Assembly: GCA_964021645.1 (NCBI GenBank)
Contig: CAXIAD010000003.1
Coordinates: 36,251 to 100,250 of the forward strand
DNA length: 64,000 nt
Origin: CANLDA01 sp964021645
GTDB taxonomy: Bacteria; Pseudomonadota; Alphaproteobacteria; Rhodobacterales; Rhodobacteraceae
Reading direction: 5' to 3'
Below are positions 25,695-32,681 of this stretch, in pieces. The first letter of the stretch is position 1, and every line of letters begins with the position of its first letter. A program made the translations under genes and the position numbers. The notes beneath the pieces are model-generated. The model was not told the DNA's origin, ran no database searches, and saw nothing but the letters and a program-made list of their open reading frames with translations.

Positions 25695-27602
25695 ATGAGC
25701 AAAGTAATCGGTATCGACCTCGGTACAACAAATTCATGTGTCGCCATCATGGACGGCAGCCAACCACGCGTCATCGAAAACGCCGAGGGTGCGCGCACAA
25801 CGCCATCGATCGTCGCTTTCACTGATGACGAGCGTCTTGTTGGCCAGCCTGCAAAACGTCAGGCCGTCACAAATCCTGAAAACACCGTATTCGGCGTTAA
25901 GCGTTTGGTTGGCCGTCGTTTTGACGACGAGCACCTGGCCAAGGACCTCAAAAACCTGCCATTCACTGTCATCAATGGCGGTAATGGCGATGCGTGGGTT
26001 TCAGCCAAGTCTGAAAAATACAGCCCATCACAAATCTCTGCTTTCATTCTTGGTAAGATGAAAGAGACCGCCGAATCCTACCTCGGCGAAGATGTGACCC
26101 AAGCGGTCATCACCGTACCCGCATACTTCAACGATGCTCAGCGTCAGGCAACTAAAGACGCCGGCAAAATCGCTGGCCTCGAAGTGTTGCGCATCATCAA
26201 CGAGCCAACCGCTGCGGCGCTGGCTTATGGTTTGGACAAAGAAGAAACCCAAATCATCGCGGTCTATGACCTTGGTGGTGGTACGTTCGATGTGACCATT
26301 CTGGAAATCGACGACGGTTTGTTTGAGGTTAAGTCCACCAATGGTGACACTTTCCTAGGCGGCGAAGATTTTGACATGCGCATCGTCAACTATCTTGCCG
26401 AGCAGTTCAAAAAAGAGAACGGCGTTGACCTGACCAAAGACAAAATGGCGTTGCAGCGTTTGAAAGAAGCCGCTGAAAAAGCCAAAATCGAACTGTCTTC
26501 GGCCAACCAAACCGAAATCAACCAACCCTTTATCAGCATGGACGGCAAAACCGGCCAACCGCTGCACATGGTCATGAAACTGACACGTGCCAAGCTGGAA
26601 CAATTGGTTGGCGATTTGATCAAGGCGTCTATGAAACCATGCGCAGCCGCGCTGAAAGATGCCGGCCTGTCTGCGTCTGACATCGACGAAGTTGTTTTGG
26701 TCGGCGGTATGACCCGCATGCCGCGCGTTGTTGAAGAAGTGACTAAATTCTTCGGCAAAGAGCCTCATAAAGGTGTGAACCCTGACGAAGTTGTTGCATT
26801 GGGTGCCGCAATTCAGGCTGGTGTTTTGCAAGGCGACGTTAAAGACGTGGTTTTGTTGGATGTTACCCCACTGTCATTGGGCATCGAAACACTCGGTGGC
26901 GTGTTCACACGTTTGATCGATCGTAACACCACGATCCCAACTAAAAAGTCTCAGATTTTCTCGACCGCCGAAGACAATCAGAACGCCGTAACCATCCGTG
27001 TGTTCCAAGGCGAACGTGAAATGGCCGCTGACAACAAAATTCTAGGTCAATTCAACCTTGAAAGCATCCCGCCAGCACCACGCGGCATGCCTCAGATCGA
27101 AGTGACTTTTGACATTGATGCCAATGGTATCGTGGCAGTTGGTGCGGCTGACAAAGGCACTGGCAAAGAGCAAAAGATCACCATTCAAGCATCCGGTGGC
27201 CTTTCTGACGCTGACATCGAAAAGATGGTCAAAGACGCCGAAGAAAATGCCGAGGCTGATAAAGACCGTCGCGAGTTGATCGAAGCGAAAAACCAGGCTG
27301 AAAGCCTTATCCACTCGACCGAAAAGTCGATGGAAGAGCATGCAGACAAGGTTGATCCAACAACTGTCGAGGCGATCGAATTGGCGATTGTTGCGCTCAA
27401 AGACGATCTCGAAAAAGACGTTGCCGCGGATAAGATCAAATCGGGCATTCAGAACGTCACCGAGGCGGCCATGAAGTTGGGCGAAGCGATCTACAAATCC
27501 AGCCAACAAGACGCAGAAGAGCCTTCTGCTGCGGATGAAATGGGCGGCGATGAAGACATCGTTGATGCCGATTTCGAAGACCTGGACGGCGATAAGCGCT
27601 AA
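25695..27602 (+). CDS. dnaK: molecular chaperone DnaK (Hsp70)
   Basis: The 635-residue Hsp70 has the N-terminal ATPase signature IGIDLGTTNSCVA (5-17), the VYDLGGGTFDVTILE phosphate-binding segment (about 193-207), VVLVGGMTRMPRV (about 333-345), a substrate-binding beta domain, and an acidic C-terminus ending with DADFEDLDGDKR. It folds nascent and stress-denatured proteins with DnaJ and GrpE. AGAAGGG precedes the ATG. It is transcribed from a candidate heat-shock promoter, and dnaJ follows after 76 bp. Confidence 0.99.
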   Translation: MSKVIGIDLGTTNSCVAIMDGSQPRVIENAEGARTTPSIVAFTDDERLVGQPAKRQAVTNPENTVFGVKRLVGRRFDDEHLAKDLKNLPFTVINGGNGDAWVSAKSEKYSPSQISAFILGKMKETAESYLGEDVTQAVITVPAYFNDAQRQATKDAGKIAGLEVLRIINEPTAAALAYGLDKEETQIIAVYDLGGGTFDVTILEIDDGLFEVKSTNGDTFLGGEDFDMRIVNYLAEQFKKENGVDLTKDKMALQRLKEAAEKAKIELSSANQTEINQPFISMDGKTGQPLHMVMKLTRAKLEQLVGDLIKASMKPCAAALKDAGLSASDIDEVVLVGGMTRMPRVVEEVTKFFGKEPHKGVNPDEVVALGAAIQAGVLQGDVKDVVLLDVTPLSLGIETLGGVFTRLIDRNTTIPTKKSQIFSTAEDNQNAVTIRVFQGEREMAADNKILGQFNLESIPPAPRGMPQIEVTFDIDANGIVAVGAADKGTGKEQKITIQASGGLSDADIEKMVKDAEENAEADKDRRELIEAKNQAESLIHSTEKSMEEHADKVDPTTVEAIELAIVALKDDLEKDVAADKIKSGIQNVTEAAMKLGEAIYKSSQQDAEEPSAADEMGGDEDIVDADFEDLDGDKR

Positions 27603-27624
27603 GCGCCAATCCTGGAATCTATAG

Positions 27625-27649
27625 GGCCGGTCCGAACATCGGGCCGGCC
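27625..27649 (+). promoter_or_regulatory. strong hairpin between dnaK and dnaJ
   Basis: GGCCGGTCCGA (27625-27635) pairs over all 11 positions (one G-U) with TCGGGCCGGCC (27639-27649), leaving a 3-nt loop, and has no U-run. Without a U-run it is more likely a processing or transcript-stability element that sets the dnaK:dnaJ ratio than a full terminator; this role is inferred. Confidence 0.6.
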
Positions 27650-27678
27650 TGTATCATTCCGTAATAGGAGAAAGACCC

Positions 27679-28827
27679 ATGGCAAAACGTGATTACTACG
27701 AGGTGCTTGGTGTCGGTAAAGGGGCTTCGGCAGACGAAATCAAAAAGGCCTATCGTGCACGGGCCAAGGAATTTCACCCCGACCGCAACAAAGACAAACC
27801 TGACGCAGAATCGCAGTTCAAAGAGGCCAACGAGGCCTACGAAGTTCTGAAAGATGGCGACAAGAAAGCCGCCTACGACCGCTATGGCCATCAGGCCTTT
27901 GAGGGCGGAATGGGCGGTGGCCGCGGTGGCCAACCCGGTCAGGGTGATTTTTCATCCGCATTTTCCGACGTGTTTGACGATCTGTTTGGTGATTTTATGG
28001 GGGGCCGCGGTGGTGGCGGCGGCGGACGACAACGCGCGGCGCGCGGGTCTGATCTGCGCTACAATCTGCGCGTCACTCTGGAAGAAGCCTTTGAGGGGCT
28101 GCAAAAAACCATCAACGTCCCGACATCGGTTCAGTGTGAAAAATGTACTGGTTCCGGTGCTGAGGGCGGTGCAGAGCCATCTACCTGCCCAACCTGTTCT
28201 GGAATGGGTAAAGTACGCGCACAGCAGGGATTTTTCACTGTTGAGCGGTCTTGCCCAACCTGTTCTGGTCTTGGCCAAATCATCAAAAACCCATGTAACG
28301 GTTGTGGTGGCGCAGGCCGGGTAGAAAAAGATCGGGCTTTGTCGGTGAATATTCCGGCTGGCGTAGAAACCGGGACACGCATTCGTCTGTCTGGCGAAGG
28401 CGAGGCGGGAATGCGTGGTGGCCCGGCTGGTGATCTCTACATCTTTATCGAGGTGGCGCAGCACCAGATATTTGAGCGTGACGGCAATAACCTGTTCTGT
28501 CGTGTGCCAGTGGCGATGGCTGCGGCGGCTCTTGGTGGTGACATTGAGGTGCCGACAATTGACGGTGGCCGAAGCCGCGTGAAGATTCCTTCTGGTAGCC
28601 AATCTGGACGCCAGATGCGACTTCGTTCCAAGGGCATGCCAGCTTTGCGTGGCGGCGGTGCTGGTGACATGTTCATCGAATTGGCCGTTGAAACACCGGT
28701 AAACCTAACGAGCCGGCAGAAAGAATTGCTCCGTGAATTCGAGGCGTTATCAGAAGATAACAACCCGGAAGGAAACAGTTTTTTCAAATCGGTCAAAAGT
28801 TTTTGGGACTCTGTGAAAAACACCTAA
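27679..28827 (+). CDS. dnaJ: chaperone DnaJ (Hsp40)
   Basis: The 382-residue type I Hsp40 has the J domain (1-70) with HPD in EFHPDRNKD (about 32-40), a Gly-rich linker (about 77-118), four zinc-binding CxxCxGxG repeats (CEKCTGSG, CPTCSGMG, CPTCSGLG, CNGCGGAG, about 150-215) and the C-terminal peptide-binding domain. It stimulates DnaK ATPase. TAGGAGAAAG precedes the ATG. A strong terminator follows the stop. Confidence 0.98.
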   Translation: MAKRDYYEVLGVGKGASADEIKKAYRARAKEFHPDRNKDKPDAESQFKEANEAYEVLKDGDKKAAYDRYGHQAFEGGMGGGRGGQPGQGDFSSAFSDVFDDLFGDFMGGRGGGGGGRQRAARGSDLRYNLRVTLEEAFEGLQKTINVPTSVQCEKCTGSGAEGGAEPSTCPTCSGMGKVRAQQGFFTVERSCPTCSGLGQIIKNPCNGCGGAGRVEKDRALSVNIPAGVETGTRIRLSGEGEAGMRGGPAGDLYIFIEVAQHQIFERDGNNLFCRVPVAMAAAALGGDIEVPTIDGGRSRVKIPSGSQSGRQMRLRSKGMPALRGGGAGDMFIELAVETPVNLTSRQKELLREFEALSEDNNPEGNSFFKSVKSFWDSVKNT

Positions 28828-28847
28828 GCTTGTCGTATATCTAGTTT

Positions 28848-28880
28848 GAAAAGGCGCGTGGTTTCACGCGCCTTTTCTAT
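28848..28880 (+). terminator. rho-independent terminator of dnaKJ
   Basis: GAAAAGGCGCGTG (28848-28860) pairs perfectly with CACGCGCCTTTTC (28865-28877) around a GTTT loop; the TTTT within the 3' arm acts as the U-tract. It closes the dnaK-dnaJ unit 21 bp after the dnaJ stop. Confidence 0.9.
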
Positions 28881-28941
28881 TTGAATAGTTGGCCATTGGC
28901 GCGTTAACAAATTTCTAACCATGTTCCCGCAGGCTTTAGGC

Positions 28942-29703
28942 ATGTCTGACCCGCGCGCCTTTGCTGAAATGCCTCTGCCGCTCTTTGATATGGAGGAAGC
29001 CCCCGTTGTGCCGTTGCCGGGCGGCAGATTACCGTCATATATCAAGGATCACCGCAAACGACTTCGGGCGCGGTTCCTTGATGGGGGCGCGGATGCACTG
29101 CCGGATTATGAGCTGTTGGAGTTGTTATTGTTCCGCGCAATTCCGCGCCAAGACGTGAAGCCTCTTGCGTATGAATTGTTGGAAATATTCGGGGATTTCA
29201 ATAACGTAGTATCGGCCCCAATACCTCGCCTGAAAGAGGTGAAGGGGGTAGGAGACGCCGTGATAGTCGAGCTGAAGCTGGTGGAAGCGGCGGCGCATCG
29301 GTTGGCGCGGGGGAAAGTGATGCAGAGGCATATTCTGAGCAGCTGGGACGCGCTGTTGGATTATTGCCGCGCGACCATGGCGCATCGCGATACTGAACAG
29401 TTCAGGGTGCTGTATTTGGACACCAAAAACATTCTGATTGCGGATGAAGAGCAAGCCAAGGGCACGGTCAACCACGTGCCTGTATACCCAAGAGAGGTTG
29501 CAAAGCGCGCGCTGGAGATCAATGCCAGTGCCTTGATATTGGTGCATAATCATCCATCGGGCGACCCGACTCCTTCGGAATCAGATATCGTGATGACCGA
29601 ACAAATCCAACAAGCTGCGCAGACATTGGGGATCAGTGTACATGATCATTTGATCATCGGAAAATCCCGTGAACTTAGCTTTCGTAGTGAGGGGTATTTG
29701 TAG
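28942..29703 (+). CDS. radC: RadC-family JAB/MPN-domain protein
   Basis: The 253 residues from ATG 28942 (MSDPRAF) comprise an N-terminal helix-hairpin-helix-like region (LKEVKGVGDAVIVELKL) and a JAMM metalloprotease-like domain with the zinc motif HNHPSGDPTPSESD (about 207-220). Despite the name, a direct repair role of RadC is doubtful in the literature. An ATG seven codons earlier (28921) is also possible; neither start has a clear Shine-Dalgarno. It is a single gene between the dnaKJ terminator and an intergenic region with palindromes. Confidence 0.92.
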   Translation: MSDPRAFAEMPLPLFDMEEAPVVPLPGGRLPSYIKDHRKRLRARFLDGGADALPDYELLELLLFRAIPRQDVKPLAYELLEIFGDFNNVVSAPIPRLKEVKGVGDAVIVELKLVEAAAHRLARGKVMQRHILSSWDALLDYCRATMAHRDTEQFRVLYLDTKNILIADEEQAKGTVNHVPVYPREVAKRALEINASALILVHNHPSGDPTPSESDIVMTEQIQQAAQTLGISVHDHLIIGKSRELSFRSEGYL

Positions 29704-29767
29704 AAAAAACCAAAAAAACGACCTAGTGGGCATTGTGTTTCGGCGCGGGTTTTCACCGGATTCTGGA

Positions 29768-29784
29768 GGTTTCGCGGCGAAACC
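29768..29784. repeat. 17-bp palindrome GGTTTCGCGGCGAAACC, copy 1
   Basis: This is a perfect inverted repeat (GGTTTCGC/GCGAAACC around one G), 64 bp past radC. An identical copy occurs at 55965-55981 upstream of ubiG. The surrounding intergenic region (29704-29981) holds several further TTTCG/CGAAA half-motifs, including a direct pair of AATTCGCGC, and no gene. Confidence 0.75.
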
Positions 29785-29981
29785 ACAGGTAATTCACACC
29801 ATATCTTGTGGTAATTTCGGGCGCATTCAACAACGCACGCTGCATTCACAATTGTCGAAAGTGACGAAATGCCAATTTCGGGCCCTGAAATGTACAATTC
29901 GCGCATTTCGGCAAAAATTCGCGCGAAATATTTTAAATTTTGAGGGCGGCGTAACACAGCACATGTCGCGTCAGGCGGGTA

Positions 29982-31541
29982 TCATTTCACCCATACTTCG
30001 ACGCGGCGATTCACCTGACGTCCCCACGCACTGGTGTCGCACGCCATGGGGAGAGCCTCTCCGAAACTGAGAACGTCAACATCGACGCGTTCCATATTGG
30101 CGGCCTCGGCAGCGGCGACAACGGCGCGGCGCACGGCCTCTGCGCGGGTTTCCCCGATGGTCAGATTGCCCGCAGCGGGGCCATCGCCATCGCTGAACCC
30201 GACAAAGGCCAGATTGCGCCCATCATAGGTGCCGTTTTCCAGCGCACGGGCAAGTTGGCGCACGTTGGAGCGCGATTGCGCATCAAGCTGCGACGAGCCC
30301 GCCTGAAAGCGGAACGAGGTTGTCAGACGCTTCATGGATGAAAGCGTGCCAATCATGTGCTGTAGCTGTGGCAAGGTGACGTCTTTGCCCGCAGAGGCAA
30401 TGGCATTTGCCAGACGGTCCCCCTGAAGGGAGATGCCTACTTCCTCGGGGGATTGGTCAACAAACCCAGCGCGCCGGATCACCACCTGCGCAGAGGGGCT
30501 GCGGGTATAGGTGAGGAAATCACGCGCCAATTTGGGCAGGCGCCGCGCGGGCATATAGAGAAACATCGGCGAGGTTAGGGGGTAATCCTCGGTTTTGACA
30601 TTGCGCCGGGTCACATCCAGCGAAAACCCACAGCCACTGGTAAGGGTGAGTTTTTGGGTATTGCCAGTGTCGGCATAGCTGACAATGCCCAAACCAAAGG
30701 GCGCGCGAGTGATGGCATCGGTCAACTCGGCATTGCGGGCAAAGCGCTGCGCGGTATCGGTGATGCGCAATTTCACCGGGGTTAACAGTTGATCCTGAAT
30801 GGCCTGCGTGAGGCCGGATTTTTCGGTGAGCAGGAATAGATCAATCGGTGCGTCGGGGCCGCCCAAGGCAGACCAATTATCAATTTTTCCGGCCAGCACG
30901 CTGGCCAGATTGTCGGGGGAAATGGTGGTGACGGGATTACCGGGGGCGACAACGGGCACGAGGGCATCAAGGGCCAGAACGCGGCTGCGATTGGCCGCGT
31001 TTAGATCGCCAAGCCCTGCCTCTTTGCCATGGGCCACCTCGGCGGGGCGCACCTCCCGGAGGGACATGGCGATGTCGGCCTCATCGGCGAGAAGGTCTGC
31101 AAATCCCTCGTCAGCATTGCTGGCGTTGAACAGGAATTTGCCCATCAATTTATTCGAGGTGCCGTTTGAGATGTGATATTCAAATGTGGTTTTGGAGGCT
31201 GACTCGCGCTCTACATTATAGCCATTGCGCAGGGCGAATGCCTCTATCAAGGCGGGAATCAGCACCTCTGCCATGCTTTCGGAGCCGGAGATTGTGACCT
31301 CAGCGACATAGTCGGTGAGGTTGGGGCAACCCGGCCCCGCGCAGATCACGCCAGTGCCATCAACGGTCAATTCGCCATAGATGGTATCGAGGCGATAGAA
31401 CTCTCCATCAAAGCCAAGCAGCGTGCCACCGATTTCCACGGCACCATCATGCGAGGTTAAGGTCACATCATCAGCCCAAGCAGCGCCAACATTACAAAAC
31501 ATGAAAAGTGCGGCGCAGAACGCCGCACGTAAATTGATCAT
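29982..31541 (-). CDS. periplasmic substrate-binding (PstS-like) / OmpA C-terminal fusion protein
   Basis: The 519-residue protein starts at ATG 31539-31541 with a signal peptide ending near AWA (residue 23). Residues about 85-340 resemble phosphate-binding periplasmic domains (TISGSESMAEVLIPALIEAF and GKIDNWSALGGPDAPI are the PstS-like landmarks). Residues about 400-519 form an OmpA-like peptidoglycan-binding domain (FQAGSSQLDAQSR, GFSDGDG, NRRVEVWVK). It could tether a ligand-binding domain to the cell wall; the ligand is not known. A secreted protein of unknown function is encoded 19 bp upstream on the same strand, probably in the same operon. Confidence 0.82.
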   Translation of the reverse strand: MINLRAAFCAALFMFCNVGAAWADDVTLTSHDGAVEIGGTLLGFDGEFYRLDTIYGELTVDGTGVICAGPGCPNLTDYVAEVTISGSESMAEVLIPALIEAFALRNGYNVERESASKTTFEYHISNGTSNKLMGKFLFNASNADEGFADLLADEADIAMSLREVRPAEVAHGKEAGLGDLNAANRSRVLALDALVPVVAPGNPVTTISPDNLASVLAGKIDNWSALGGPDAPIDLFLLTEKSGLTQAIQDQLLTPVKLRITDTAQRFARNAELTDAITRAPFGLGIVSYADTGNTQKLTLTSGCGFSLDVTRRNVKTEDYPLTSPMFLYMPARRLPKLARDFLTYTRSPSAQVVIRRAGFVDQSPEEVGISLQGDRLANAIASAGKDVTLPQLQHMIGTLSSMKRLTTSFRFQAGSSQLDAQSRSNVRQLARALENGTYDGRNLAFVGFSDGDGPAAGNLTIGETRAEAVRRAVVAAAEAANMERVDVDVLSFGEALPMACDTSAWGRQVNRRVEVWVK

Positions 31542-31560
31542 CAAAGACTCGCGCTTTCGC

Positions 31561-32571
31561 TTATTCGTTGCGGGCGATTGTCAGGTCTTCGAGGATATTT
31601 TTCAACACTAGAAAGTCACCAGTGGCGTCACATTCGGGCATTGCGAGGGTTAAGTCCTGTACTTTAGGCGCATTGCCGTTGCGAATCTCGATTGTTTGGG
31701 CGGCGATTTCTTGCCCACAGTTGCTGGCGCCGACCTCGGTTTCCACACTTAGGGCGATAATGCCGTCGCGCGACGCGGTGATCGCCGGGAATGTATAGAC
31801 GTCGACCATCAGGGCCTCGGGGGAGGCCGAATCGCCGAGGTGGGTCAGGAAGCCGCCTTCGCCAGTGATAACGGCGGAGATTGTGCGGGGATTTTCGCGC
31901 CAGATGTGGCCGGTTTCCCCGTAGCCAGAGCCGAATTCAAGCGCGTGCAATTCCAGTTTTCCGGTTGATTTGGATTGCAGGGCGACACGGTCATAAAAGG
32001 CAAGTGAGGGAACCTCGGCATTGGTGACGGCGCCGTCGCCATTGGCAAAGGCCGCGATAAAGACGGCGTTTTCCGACAGGCTGGGCACGGTCAGGTTCAG
32101 GGCACCAGCAAGGTCGGTGACGGCGGTAAACATCATGCCATTGTGGTGGATGGTCACGCGCTCATTCGGCAGGCAACTGGCGGTCAGGTTAAGGGTGACC
32201 ATGGCAGCGGCTGCGGTTTCGGAGGTGAAGTCGATATCACATCCGATCTGCGGTGCGTCGGTTTCTGTAGGCATGGGCACGATCGCCAGATCCTGTGCAG
32301 CGACAAGGCGCACGGGGTCTGATTGCAAGGCGGTTGGAGCCGTGGCGTCAAGCGGCATGCGGGGGAATGCCGAGGTCTCTACGACGTCCGTCAGGGTCAG
32401 CGGCAAGGCGTTTTGGGCCCGAGTGGAATCTTGTGCGGATTCCAGCTGTGCGCTTGTTCTAACGGGGGCGGTCTTGGCCTCGCTTTGTTGCATCGCGACG
32501 CCGATTGATAGCGCGGAGCATAGGGTTACGCCTGCCAATGCAAATCGACGGGCCTTGTCCTTCAGTTTCAT
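31561..32571 (-). CDS. secreted protein of unknown function, partner of the PBP/OmpA fusion
   Basis: The 336-residue protein has a signal-like N-terminus (KARRFALAGVTLCSALSIGVA, in part) and an Ala/Thr/Pro-rich N-terminal third. A beta-rich body with four cysteines follows (CDIDFTSE, ASCLPNE, SNCGQEI, MPECDATGDF), compatible with two periplasmic disulfides. It contains the pattern SCLPNERVTIHHNGMMFTA, which I associate with conserved roseobacter proteins of unknown function but cannot name. It is transcribed toward the PBP/OmpA gene with a 19-bp gap and is separated from secA by a terminator. Confidence 0.7.
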   Translation of the reverse strand: MKLKDKARRFALAGVTLCSALSIGVAMQQSEAKTAPVRTSAQLESAQDSTRAQNALPLTLTDVVETSAFPRMPLDATAPTALQSDPVRLVAAQDLAIVPMPTETDAPQIGCDIDFTSETAAAAMVTLNLTASCLPNERVTIHHNGMMFTAVTDLAGALNLTVPSLSENAVFIAAFANGDGAVTNAEVPSLAFYDRVALQSKSTGKLELHALEFGSGYGETGHIWRENPRTISAVITGEGGFLTHLGDSASPEALMVDVYTFPAITASRDGIIALSVETEVGASNCGQEIAAQTIEIRNGNAPKVQDLTLAMPECDATGDFLVLKNILEDLTIARNE

Positions 32572-32617
32572 CTGTTAACTCCAAATACTCGTACCACCCA
32601 GACCGTAGATCACATGC

Positions 32618-32644
32618 AAAAAGGGCGCCGATGTGGCGCCCTTT
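32618..32644 (-). terminator. rho-independent terminator of secA
   Basis: AAAGGGCGCC (32620-32629) pairs perfectly with GGCGCCCTTT (32635-32644). On the minus strand it is followed by a U-run (A-run 32618-32622). It is 38 bp past the secA stop and isolates secA from the two secreted-protein genes. Confidence 0.85.
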
Positions 32645-32681
32645 GGGAGTGTTTATGACAGGATGCGTTGGAGCCCGAGTT

